DNA of 64,000 nt from Amyelois transitella (Eukaryota > Arthropoda > Insecta > Lepidoptera > Pyralidae): NCBI RefSeq assembly GCF_032362555.1, contig NC_083525.1, positions 2,837,501 to 2,901,500 on the forward strand, read 5' to 3'. How positions within the stretch are numbered: position 1 is the stretch's first letter; the number at the start of each line of letters is the position of its first letter. The notes beneath the pieces were generated by a model. That model was given only the letters and a program-made list of their open reading frames with translations. It was not told the DNA's origin and did not search any database. A program made the translations under genes and the position numbers. Shown here piece after piece: positions 1 through 11,600 of this stretch.

Positions 1-4
1 GATT

Positions 5-47
5 GAGCGGTCCTATTCTTTTTTCTATTGGCACCACACGGCACTCA
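5..47 (-). repeat. SINE-A fragment (head end)
   Basis: This matches the head of the abundant SINE-A family on the - strand (GGTCCTATTCTTTT, then CACACGGCAC). It is cut by the window edge. Confidence 0.7.
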
Positions 48-190
48 TAAATCACATGTGCATGCTGTGTTCGCTCCGAGAACCACCATGCCATAATTTG
101 CATGTTATTCACCTGGTCTGTTGTACAGTCAGCTAGTGGACCAAAAAAAAAAAAAACATATGGCTGATAACCTCAAAAAAAATTTTTTTT

Positions 191-345
191 TTATTAATGC
201 AGGGTATGAAAACAGCTCAATTTTTTTTTTTTAATTTTTTTTCTATTTTTTTTAAATGAATGCAGTGTATGAAAACCGCTCATTTCTTTTTTTTTTTTTC
301 TATTTTTTTTTTTAATGAATGCAGGGTATGAAAACCGAGCAGCTA
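191..345 (+). repeat. Three tandem copies of the GrA acceptor/exon-start unit
   Basis: The motif AATGCAGGGTATGAAAAC, preceded by a T-rich tract, occurs at about 195-215, again with small changes at about 258-283, and a third time at 315-338, where it forms the acceptor and start of the GrA exon. Each unit is about 60 bp and is separated from the next by T runs. Confidence 0.8.
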
Positions 346-1128
346 GTATGCCGTATGATGACGGAGTGTACCACTGCTGGCCCGTTGGCATCTCGTCTGG
401 ATCTGTTTTGTCGTCAGCTGATGCTATATCCTGTCACTTACAAACCCATGGGCACGTGCACTTTGGATCGGCCGCTCGTTGTTTCAGTAAGTAGTTACAT
501 ACATACATACATATGTTCTTAGTCAAACACTCTTGTCAGAGTGGTCGTGGTTGCGCATATGAGGTACATGGAGAGGTGTTCGGCGGGTCGTGTTCTCTCC
601 CGAGGACTGTTCTCTCAGTGATGTGCTACCATTTCTGCCGGTTACAGACGTTGCGAGTACACTGGACCATGGTAGACTCAGTAGCTTTTTTGATCAGGTC
701 AGTCCAGCGAGTTGGTGATCGGCGGCGTGTTCTCTTGCCATATATACATACATATAATTACGTCTTTTTCCCTTGCGGGGTAGACAGAGCCAACAGTCTC
801 GAAAAGGCTGGAAGGCCACGTTCAGCTTTTTGGCTTAATGATAGAATAGATAGGTAGAATAGAATAGCATATGAATCTCAATGATTCATATGGTGACAGA
901 TTGCTAACCCATCGCCTAAATGAAGAATCCCTAGTTTATAAGCCTGTTCCTTAGTTGCATCTTACGACATCCATGGGATCGAGATGGAGTGGTCCTATTC
1001 TTTTTTTTTATTGGTGCCGGGAACCACACGGCACGGCAAGGTGACATTCCGTTTTATTTTTTCAGGTATTCGGAGCAGTGACCACTTACTTGGTGATCCT
1101 TTTACAATTCCAGAGTTACGCCAACTAA
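325..1128 (+). CDS. Gustatory receptor GrA, 3' end (last two exons; 5' part lies before the window)
   Basis: Two exons are visible: 325-486, preceded by the acceptor TGCAG and followed by the donor gtaagt, and 1066-1128, ending in TAA. They encode the final ~75 residues of an insect gustatory receptor, a seven-transmembrane ligand-gated cation channel of chemosensory neurons. The last exon reads VFGAVTTYLVILLQF, which carries the family's C-terminal TYhhhhhQF signature. The phase-0 intron before that exon sits exactly where the last intron of GrB (5641-12743) sits, and the penultimate exons align (GTCTLDRPLVVS against GICTLARPVCVS), so the two are tandem paralogues. The preceding exon with the conserved EPC motif is not in the window. 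The last intron contains a SINE copy, and the acceptor of the 325 exon is triplicated upstream. Confidence 0.85.
738..1034 (-). repeat. SINE-A copy inside the last GrA intron
   Basis: This is a near full-length copy read on the - strand. It begins at the head (GTGCCGTGTGGTTCCCGGCA) and runs through CTCCATCTCGATCCCATGGA to the tail TCTACCCCGCAAGGG, ending in a short TATG/ATAT run. Confidence 0.85.
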
Positions 1129-2151
1129 AATAAAATTATTTACATACCGAAGTGTGAACAGCATTATTTTTCCTTCTTTATCGACTAGTACATAAAACTA
1201 GACTGCATAATAATTATGTTAATATACCTCATGTTAGTTATTGGCCGTTTATGTAAGTAGTATGTTTACTCATTATTTAGCAATATAGGCAGGATCATGG
1301 TCATAGGGTTTCTGCAGATAGGAAGGGACTTACACCAGAAAGATGATGATTCATTGGATCAAGCGGAGCCAAGAATAGTAAGCGGTACAGAATACCTAAT
1401 TATGCCAGATCCAACCAAATCTTTTTTTTCCAGCATCCAATTCAAAGTTAATAATCTTTACTATATACATATCTAATTATTATAAAGCTGAAGAGTTTCT
1501 TTGTTTGAACGCGCTAAACTCAGGAACTACTTGTTCGAATTGCAAAATTTTTTTTGTGGGCTATAAGTATAACATCACGCTTCAACTATTAGGAGCGAAG
1601 AAATAATGGCAAATGTGAAAAAACGGGGAAAAATTATTGATGCCCAAAATAACTATTCCACGCGGGCGGAGTCGCGGGCACAGCTAGTGATAGATAATAC
1701 TACTCACTCTAAGTCACCTTAAATTTATTTATTGGCACACAATACAGTTTTACAACCTTAAATGTCTGAATACGGGTACATATAGTAAAGGTACATGACT
1801 GGCTGCTTAACTTTGGTGACAAATAAATCAAAGTGTATCTATTGAATACAATTTAAAAAGAGGAAAAAACCAGATAGGTATATAATCTCACTTAACTATA
1901 CTTTTAAGTTCATATCAAAACTACACATCACATATGAGCTGACGAACCCTATTCTTCAAGGAATTTATGGATAAACACCAGATGTCTTAACTTTACAAGC
2001 TGTAAAAAAGGCTATAAGAAACAATATTATGCGAACATGGCACCCTTTTTTATCCTAGTTGTTACCTACAAAGATAAAGCCATTATCGCTTTTTTAAATA
2101 TTCATACATCAGTTTTAGAACGCCCATAATTCGTTCGTAACCGCGTCGAGC
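1129..2151. other. Intergenic stretch between GrA and the 138-aa gene
   Basis: Beyond the Helitron-like repeat at 1477-1692 I see only AT-rich sequence. A retroposon-like tail fragment lies at about 1722-1790 (TTATTTATTGGCACACAATA). A TTTTAAATATT box near 2091 and a CATCAGTT initiator-like site near 2107 precede the gene at 2152. Confidence 0.5.
1477..1692 (+). mobile_element. Helitron-like or other short non-autonomous repeat
   Basis: The repeat runs from ATTATAAAGCTGAAGAG to GGAGTCGCGGGCACAGCTAG. Related copies recur at 23970-24243 (- strand), 34153-34260 (+) and 41703-41973 (- strand). The GC-rich hairpin-like 3' end and terminal CTAG resemble Lep1-type Helitron-derived repeats known from Lepidoptera. 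That family name is an inference from end structure only. Confidence 0.5.
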
Positions 2152-2568
2152 ATGTATTATTACTTAATTTTCTTTTTTATTTTCCATCAACTACGTGCCA
2201 GTCCTGTGCCGAACAACTGTGTATTAAAATCAAACTATGATACTAACCAGTCCGCAATTGAAATCATGATATTCAAAATTGGAAATTTATTTGTGGCAGA
2301 TGAAGATAAAAACTCCTTGTTATATTACCAGCCAGTAATAAATGAAAACTTTATAACTGCGCCTGATTCAGTTTTGATGAATCAAGATTTTCGGAGAGAA
2401 AAAAGGCAAATTGGTTCAAGTGATACACAGATGATGATTGGGACATTTCAAGCTATTGTAAGACCAATGACTGCGAGCAATCCGCTGGGAGGTTTAACTT
2501 CAAACAACGCTGAAATAGTGCCTGAAGAGAAGAAAGAAGATCAAAGTAAAATTCAGGAAAACGATTGA
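2152..2568 (+). CDS. Small secreted protein of unknown family, single exon (138 aa)
   Basis: This is a single open frame from ATG to TGA with no intron. The first ~17 residues (MYYYLIFFFIFHQLRAS) form a hydrophobic signal peptide, so export is likely. Residues about 82-86 read RREKR, a dibasic furin-type site, followed by QIGSSDTQMMIGTFQAIV. A prohormone-like cut that releases a C-terminal peptide is possible. There is one cysteine only (NNCV), and the C-terminus is acidic and lysine-rich. An AATAAA signal lies near 2695-2715. An arthropod-type initiator (CATCAGTT) about 45 bp upstream supports a transcription start close to the ATG. I do not recognise the family. The alternative is a chance open frame, made less likely by the signal peptide and flanking signals. 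Confidence 0.6.
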   Translation: MYYYLIFFFIFHQLRASPVPNNCVLKSNYDTNQSAIEIMIFKIGNLFVADEDKNSLLYYQPVINENFITAPDSVLMNQDFRREKRQIGSSDTQMMIGTFQAIVRPMTASNPLGGLTSNNAEIVPEEKKEDQSKIQEND

Positions 2569-2744
2569 TTTTTTTTTTATAATTTAATATACATATTGTA
2601 ACTATCTACATGATTATGTGTTTTTCTTTTTTTTAATTTAAGTATCTACATAATTATAAAATAAAACAGCAACATTTTACAGACGTGAATTTTTAATAAA
2701 GACATATCAATAAAATTATAGTCTACAATTATTTCTTGTTTTTA

Positions 2745-2910
2745 TTTTTATACTATATCTTCTGCGGCTTCGCTCCCGTGGGATATTCCAGAAAGCCTAT
2801 GTTACTCCCGAAGGTCTACTCTATATCTGTGCCAAATTTCGTAAAAATCAGACCAGTAGTTTTCGAATTTATTCGTTACAAACATACAAAAATACAAATC
2901 CTTCTCTTTA
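2745..2910 (+). repeat. Short interspersed repeat fragment
   Basis: The segment starting CTGCGGCTTCGCTCCCGTGG and containing AAATTTCGTAAAAATCAGAC has the wording of a common lepidopteran non-coding repeat. A related segment appears on the opposite strand near 55005-55200. Confidence 0.45.
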
Positions 2911-2998
2911 TTATTAGTGTGGTATTTTTATGTGGTATTAACTTAGGATTCTTCTTTGAGGGTATAGGCTAGCAACCTGTCACTATTTTATTTTCAAT

Positions 2999-3107
2999 TT
3001 CATCATCATTAAGCCAAACAGTTGAACATGGCCTATCTGTCTTTTCAAGATCGTTGGTTCTGTCTAACCCGTAAGGGATAAAGACGTGATTATATGTAAG
3101 TATGTAT
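2999..3107 (+). repeat. SINE-A, 5'-truncated copy
   Basis: Only the 3' third is present: ATTAAGCCAAACAGTTGAAC through GACGTGATTATATGTAAGTA. Confidence 0.8.
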
Positions 3108-4740
3108 GAGACCGAGATTGGTCTAAGAAAACCATTAATATCCTAACAAGATATAAATTGCCGACCATTATTCTACTCGTAACTTTTAAAATCTCTTCAC
3201 GGACGGATGACAAATCTCTTGTCAGTAGTTGTAAGTAAAATGAATGACTTTTCACAACATTGTTATTTACCTTCTTTTTTTCGAAACCTTCATTCCATCA
3301 ATAATAAAAACAACTCCTTTGTAAATATTATTTTTTATCAACAAACATCTAAGCTAAATAGACGGCTAAAATAAATATTTACATAAATTATAACTCGTAA
3401 GTTTGTTTGGCTGTTGTCCTGTGTAAGATTATATTATATATTTACTACTTTCCGCCGTTGATGTCGTAAGAGTCGACTTAGTTTTCAATCAGAAATCGTC
3501 TATTCTGTGCCTATGTTAAAATTTAAAAAATCTTTATTCATCAATTTACATGGATCTTTTAGGTAGGGTTCCTCTGTTAAGTTAACGGAGGTCCATCGTT
3601 TCTGATTCCTGACTTTTCCGCACGTGGATTGTGTTCATACAATTTATAAAACTTATTTTTGTTTGAGTTGCCTTGTTGAAATTTTTAAAAGGAAATTTGC
3701 CTTTGTTTGACCAACTATCATTTGTTGCATCAACAGTCCACTGAACCAACTTTGATAAAATTAAGAATAAATATGGACGATATAACAACTAGTAAAAGGA
3801 CATAGGTTACTTTTTTTTATAATTCTTACGGAAACGTGAACAATGGGAATTTCTGTTAAAATTGAACGTCATCCCCCGTAGAAAAGCACACGTGACGCCG
3901 TTTAGGTATATCACGCGAAAATCTGTCGCTGTCCCTTTTCACGTCATAATAAATAGCGAAACAGCGATAGTTTTTCGCGCGATTATAACGGCGTCGCGCG
4001 TGCCTTGCTACGCGAGCGCAGGATGATCATAACTCCACGCATTTGTGCCGGTGAAGCAGCCTGACGTTTTAACCGCTATGCCACGAAGGTCGTCGAATAG
4101 CTGTAAGGACTCCTAACAGAATAGTAAGAAATATCGTTTTTCACGATTAAATAAACATGACCCGTTTGTTTAGTTTAAGAAAACCATTTTTTCTTTTATT
4201 AATCGATTTACGGAAGGAAAGTTGCTTTGATATTTTTCTAAGTAGTGATTGGTTACAGTGCGTGTTATTAAAATAAACATAAAACATTATTTGTGTGTTA
4301 AATAAGTTTCGTATTATACGAATAAAAATAAGCATTTAAAAACAAAAGAGAGTGACAACAATATGCACAAACATAATAAAAATCATAAAGGTTTGTTGAT
4401 TTGTTGTGTCTGGGAATGTCCTTCGTATTTTTTTATATATTAAAACCATACTTCTTTCATCGAGCGGTGGACATAGCTACATCATTCTACTTGCTACGAT
4501 TCCTGTACACATTCGCTACATCCACGTTCATTATTCTCTTCATGCAATTTCTTCAGTTTAGGGTACTCTTGATATCTACGTTTAAAACTTCCCATTCTAC
4601 TGTACCCTTTCAATATTTAGATATATAACAATCATAATAGGTCTCGGGCTTTGGTTCTGAAAGATGCCCCGATATCGTTCTTTACGTCTGGGTAATTCAC
4701 CATTCAACAACAACAGCATAACATACAGTCACATCTAAAT
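3108..4740. other. Gene-poor intergenic sequence
   Basis: The stretch is AT-rich with only short open frames that lack codon structure, splice context or recognisable motifs. I see nothing I can support as a gene or RNA here. Confidence 0.5.
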
Positions 4741-4951
4741 TAGGTAGACAGAGACTCTTGAAAAGACTGAAGGGTCACGTTCAGCCATTTGGCTTTATGA
4801 TGGGATTGAGTTTCAAATTAGTGACGTTACTAGCCCATTACATACTAGAGGAATCTCAATTTTATTATCCTATCCCTTAGCCGCCTTATACGACATCCAT
4901 GGGAAAGATATAGAGTGGTTCTATTCTAAAGTGCCGGAAATTACAAGGCAC
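4741..4951 (-). repeat. SINE-A, diverged copy
   Basis: Read on the - strand it retains CATGGATGTCGTATAAGGCG and the tail GTCTACC. It has many substitutions, so it is an older copy. Confidence 0.75.
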
Positions 4952-5640
4952 AATATTAACAATTCACTATCGCAAATTAACAGGTAACATTATAATAACT
5001 CTATTTTATGCTGAAGTTTTATGTGAAGTCAATTTTCATACATATGCACTTAAATTAATGAGAAGAAACAGCTCTAGTATGCCTGCTGATACTGTAACGA
5101 TTGTTTTGAGACAACCATTTCTTGATAGTAAATTTCGATGCAACCTCTGGATTAATAATTAGTAAAGACCACGTTTATTCGTTGAATTGAAAAATCAAAA
5201 TATTTAATTCTCAAAGTTTTGATAAGAGGGAACAGGAATATCAAAGCATTCAGGCAAAAGAAGATGTTTAAATTTTCATCTTTGGATACCTATGTTAATT
5301 CTTGCGGTATGCCCTTCACCAATAGTTATCATTTAGGTTTATTTTCTTTTATACTTCATTTACTATCATCAAAATAATTATTTTATTACGTATTTCGGTG
5401 ATCTTCCCTTTTTAAAAACAATTATGCTTTGAACAGTTATATGTATTTTTTTGCTTTGGCATTAATATGGAGAGGACGAAAATATTATACTCTAAATTCG
5501 TTAACGTTGGGAAATCATTAACGAATTTTGTGTAGTTTAAAAAATCTGCAGCTATAACACCAAAAATTCCATTGCTGATCCATCTGATCTTCCCAAATAT
5601 TTACTTCAAATAGTTGTTTTTATTTTTGCTTTCAGATCAC

Positions 5641-8600
5641 ATGCATTCAAAGTGGCTTGCTGTTCCACATTGTACAATTTCAGGATTCAGGGCTTGGTCC
5701 CTCCAAATATGCAGAATAATGGGGTTCGCTCCACTGACCTTCGAAAGAGAAGGTTCAGGCTGGACCATGCGAGTCTCGGGATCTTCATATTTATATAGCT
5801 TATTTCTGATCACCGCATTAAGTAAGATTTCTTTTTAAAATATTTAACAGATAATGTTTGGGAAAACAAATGTTCTTACATCATTATGTCTAAAAACATT
5901 GTACACTTGCACATTTGTCCAATTTTTATTTATTTATTTGGAAGACGAACAACCGTTTACAAAAAATTGCCACACATATAAGCAAAAAATGGTTAATTAC
6001 AGGTCCTAATTGATAAAAAAGACTGATAAAAAAATATTATCAATCTTTAAACATTCAACAATGACTTAGTCTTTATATAAAATCAAATAGCTCACTAACC
6101 TTAACTCACTTAATAATGTTAACATCTAATGACTGTATTTAAGATACCTTAACTCCAACAATAGCCTGTTATTGTCACAAACAACAAATTTCGTCTTCGT
6201 ATTTACCTTTTTCTTTTTCTTGTATGCCGGCTGACTCTAAAAGATACCTCTTCATGGAATAAATCCGCCGTTGCAATATTTGTTTTGTATGTTGTTTAAT
6301 GCAATAAGACGTAATATGAAAAACAGATTCTTGACCATAAACCTCGTCCGCAATTTTCTAATAACCTTCTACGACTTTTTCCACTTCAAACGCACGTGTT
6401 GTTTTAGACATAACGGGAATAATAACTATATATATGGACATAACGTTCCCTGAACGAGCGATCCTTTTAAATTCCTCGACAAAGGCAATCATTTGGAGCA
6501 TAAACTTCTCCGTCGCAGCTTTTGCTATTACCATTAGTGCCATAAAAGCACCAACTACTATGAAAGCTATGATTGGCTTTATGAATCGTGTACAAAAGGT
6601 AAGAAGACTCGAGTATTCAATGAAATATTTTAATAAATTATAATAACTGGTCTTCTTCTTCCTCCTGGCTTTTTGTCCCAGTTGCATCTTTACCTCTCTG
6701 GAGAGGAGGCCAGGGTATGCCTTTGAAGTTATAATAACTGGAAGGGAAGAAAAACATTGTCTGTTCCCGTGAAGTATATTGAAATAAACTTGAGATTCTT
6801 TATCTAGGCGATAGGCTAGCTAATCAAATTCATCCAAATCTTAATTCTATAATTAAGGCTGTTGGCTCTGTCTATCCCATAAGGGAAAGAGATAATTGTT
6901 AATTAATTTTATCATCCCTCAAATTTTGTAAAATCCAATTTTCCCTTCCAATAAAATTTACACGTGCAAGTAATATTAATAGTAAGCCTTGCCTTTAATT
7001 TTTATAGTATGTTCTCCACAGATTAATTTGCAAATCAACAATAACTTTATTTGGATAGAAAGAAGATGCATTGTAGTCATGCTTATAATTCTTATCTTAG
7101 CGATAATGCTATCTGCTTACGACTGCTATTCATTACTTATGCTGGTTCGAGGCGACTATAGAAAAAGTAAGTTTGTTTGTAATTTAATTTATACTAAAAT
7201 AGAATATGAAGATCAGTTCAAATTTGATTAAAGATATTGTCAAAATTAAAAATTCGGGTTATCTCTAACGGACTTCGTCAAAATATTTTTATTAATATCC
7301 AGAACAAACTTTGTCTAATATATAACATACAATATCATCAGCAACAAGTTTCGTCAAAGTTTTTCTAATTAGTACCTACTTACCTTTCCAGTAAATATTG
7401 TAACATTCATTACTACGGTCTCTTACCATGATTGCATTTTTTAATTCATTTTTATTAAAACTATATTATTTTGCAAAGGAAAAGTTTTTTTTTAAATCTT
7501 ATTGATTATATATTTTTTTTATTTCAGCTATTATTGGTTTTCTTTACATAAGCCACTACTGGTTTTACTTGAGTCCAGCCTTCATTATATTGCAATTCGG
7601 ACTAAATGTCCTTTCTTTACAAACTGCTCTTAAAACTATTAATGACCATCTGGAAAGCTTGTGCCATAGAAATATTAATAAAGGTAGTAATATCAAAATT
7701 GTCACTTTTGGTTTAGCATTTATATTAGCTTGAAATCATCGACATTGCTATGTAGCGGGAGCGATGATTCGGCTCGACCGCCACCAAAGGGAAGATCTTC
7801 CGCCAGGCTAAGTGTTATGCCTGGGGAACCGCGGCTCCGACGATGTTGTGTCGGAGGTTGTATATATAGCTCCAATCCGTGAAATCTCTGATATCGCGAT
7901 TTAGATTCTTCGCTGCTATTGGTTGAGCGTGTCAATTACTTCGCGACGATTGACAGTAGTTGTTTGATTTGATGTTGTGACGAGTGGCGTAGGGATGTCG
8001 CCACAGCTACATGTCACATACAAACACATGACTTAATTAACTTAACGATTACGACGATAAGATAAAAAAAAAACTTGCATATGATGTTTTTCTACCAAAA
8101 ATGTTACTTGTTCTTACAGGGTTCCATAGCATTCAAGATAGATTAACAAAATCGACACATGATATTTTATTTCACATCGTTGTGCCTATAAAATCAGTGA
8201 ATATCGAGATTGATCAATTGACTAATAACACAGGTAGGTACGTTCCATAATCGTACCGGTGAAACGACTGTCGATTTGGTACAAGATTCCATAAACGGGA
8301 CGCATAACATGACAATACAAATAAACAAACAATTGCTAATTTCAATTCAGGGAAATCCTATCTCATAAAAGCGAAACAATTGTTTATCGGTGTAAATGTA
8401 CGCGAGACGTTACGTGTATTATCAGCCCTACTAGTCCTTGTTCTAGGTATTAAAAAAACTAAATGGGACGGATAAGAGATTTTGTAGGGAGAAAAGAAAG
8501 GCTGCGCTGTTTGAGAGCAAACGCGTAAGCAGCGCACTTCTCCCATGGTTTGGCTCGTATACCGGAATGTATACCGGTAGAAACTTGGGATGTGGTGAAT

Positions 8601-11600
8601 TAGTCCGAAATGATGTTCCTTTTAAATATTCTCTTGGCTTTCTAGAGAGGTGAGGATAGAACCGGGACTAACGGGTTGTCTCTCACCTCTCTAGAAAGAT
8701 TTCGACCGAGAAGTGAGTCAGGTTTTAAGCGAAGCTACACTCATATGACCTTGCAATCTTACAGGACCAACTAAACCATAATGTTTCATGGTATAAGTCC
8801 AGTTGCCTTATTATGCAGGTTTTCTCAGCTTTTGTTAGTCCCGTAGAGAATCGGTTTTGTTTTCAATAGAGGTAAATCTCAGTTTGAGGTAAATTGAGAT
8901 GAAAATAATGTGTTTAATTCTTAAATCTATATAAATTTGTAATTGTTTACAGATGTTTCATTGCCGACAAAAACGTCTGTTCATGATACAATTCGGTCTC
9001 TGACACTGAAGTTCTTGGATATCTGTGATTTAATAGAGGAAGTTAACAAATACTTCGGAGGCATAGTGTTGATGGTACTTGCAACCAACCTTATTCAGTT
9101 GGTCATCACGTGGTACTACACATTTATAGCCATATGTAGGTATTTTTTGTTTATTATGAGATTCGGTATTGCAAAAATTGGTGTAACTGATGGGACACCT
9201 CATGATGGAGAAATAAGTTGTCCCCTTTTTGTTTGTGCTGTATGTGTTATGTGAAACCCTATGGAGAATTTAGAAACAAAACGATAAATTTGCACAAATA
9301 AATGAATGAATTTTTTTTTAATCTTAATATAGAGCTATATTCATTCATATTCATTCTATTTTATAGTCACGAAGCCCCAAATAACGATGCAAATAGCGTG
9401 GTGCTTGAAACAACTGGCCACTCTGCTGTTGTTGACGGAACCGTGCCACTGGACACAACAGGAAGTAGTTATATTTATATTTACTCTAATAATTAGGGAA
9501 ACATCAACAAACAAATGAAACCATTTGCATTATATGTTTATTAAAATAATTGGAATGTGATAGCTTTGTTGAACGACCATAGATTAGTACAATAAATAAT
9601 GCTTCTTTAGCGTTCTATAATATTGGTTTCTAGTTATGAACGAACGTCATTTACTAACTTTGAGAAAGCGTATGTTTTTTTACCTAGAGAGGTAATATAG
9701 AGCAAGAGCCCGTGAACGCCAGACATACCTTATTTTGTAAAAGCTGAAAGTTTATGTAAATATGCCTCTAGTACAGGTAGGAACGATCCCCACCTATGGT
9801 ACTCAGGCAGTGGTTGCTTTGGCAGGTAGCAGGTAATAAAGGTATACTTTTTTCAACCTGAAATTCGTTAATTTGTAAAGCTCAATTTTTTGATATTTTA
9901 TCCGTAATAATACACAAACTAGCGTTACTCATTGCCAGACACGTACTATGGTTGCAACCCCTTGCCAGACACCCCTAAACTATAATATTTTGTAACTCTA
10001 CTTACGTCATTTTGTAAAATCTGAATTTAATACATATTTTTTGGGGAATTATTCAAACAAAGATTCTGAAGTAGCCAGACAGTTTTGAAGGTTCTATTAT
10101 CCTGCCAGACGCATTGGAGTGAGCAAAAGATGCAAGAGTGCGGAGTATATGTAGTAACTGGAGCGAGTGGGACAGAGTGTTCGGTTTCTTGCGACGTTTC
10201 ATTGCGCATCAGCTGTCGTTTATTTTAGGGATGTGACCTGATGAATCAATCCTCAAAAATTCGATATTTTTCCAAAATGTTTTTTTCACTGTAAGTATAA
10301 ATCAAATTCATAAAAAACAAGACAAATGTTAGAATTAACGATCTTTTTATCAAATTCTTTTAACAAATCAGGTAGAAAACAAAACATTTATTTTCAAATC
10401 TTTTTTAATCAAAAACAATAAGATAATTTGACTTAAAGTTCCCAATGATTAATACCTTACCTTTTTAAAAACAACAATCTGTTAAGTCTACCGGGATCCA
10501 AGCGGTTCCGCTCATCATTTGCTATGTTTCCAGCAACTGAAAACAGGCGCTCACAAGGAACGGATGATGCCACAATAGTCATATACGTCATGGCTATTGA
10601 TGGTTTTTTAGCTCGTGCCAGTAATGTATAGGATCATATTTCAGGTCCACGACTGCCTGTGATAAATAATGTTTAAGTTCGTCATTTAAACCCTAAGTTT
10701 CCTGTGCAAGTGCATTATACATAGAAAGTTGCTTTTTGACAAGCAACTTGTGGAAATCCCATATTCCTTTATTCAAAGTAATAGATTAATTTCTGTTGTT
10801 TGTGGTTGCTAAGTATGTTTGGGATGTAAATTAAACAATTTTAAACCATAACGATATGTATGTTAAGCTTAAAATCGAGTTTTAAGTTGTCTCGGACGGT
10901 CGGCCCACATGTGCGCCACAGCAGATTACGGTGGTGGCGCATATAGGTAGGTTAAAGAATATGATTATAATTTATAAACGTAACAAGTTTATTGATGAGA
11001 AGTGAGGCGAAGGAGACTACACATACAGCCATCTTGCGAGGTTTTGAGTAATCAACCGGCAGCACTCTTGTAATACGGGCCTTCAATTAATTGTATGGTT
11101 TAAACCAAAACAGAAAAAATCGTATCTCGATTTTAGAATGTCTGAGATCGATTCACGAGATCGATTCAATGTATACGATCGATTAAAAAGATCGATTTTT
11201 TCGCTCCAAATAATCGATTTTTCGATTAATCGATCTTAGATCGCCATCCCTAGTTTATTTTGTATTGTTCAACGGACGGTTTTATACGCATAGTAAACTG
11301 TCCCACTCGCTCCAGTTACTACATATACTCCGCACTCTTGCATCTTTTGCTCACTCCAATGCGTCTGGCAGGATAATAGAACCTTCAAAAATGTCTGGCT
11401 ACTTCAGAAACTTTGTTTGAATAATTCCCCAAAAAATATGTATTAAATTCAGATTTTACAAAATGACGTAAGTAGAGTTACAAAATATTATAGTTTAGGG
11501 GTGTCTGGCAAGGGGTTGCAACCATAGTACGTGTCTGGCAATGAGTAACGCGAGTTTGTGTATTATTACGGATAAAATATCAAAAAATTGAGCTTTACAA

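Noticed and set aside
513-857. 114-codon open frame in the last GrA intron
   Set aside because: It runs from intron into the SINE-A copy, has no splice support and interrupts a well-supported receptor intron.
6358-6687. 109-codon open frame on the - strand over GrB exon 2
   Set aside because: It is the antisense shadow of a hydrophobic exon. The + strand reading has matching acceptor, donor and phases with the neighbouring receptor exons.
7720-7935. 71-codon - strand frame in GrB intron 4
   Set aside because: It lies within the solo LTR and has no coding features.
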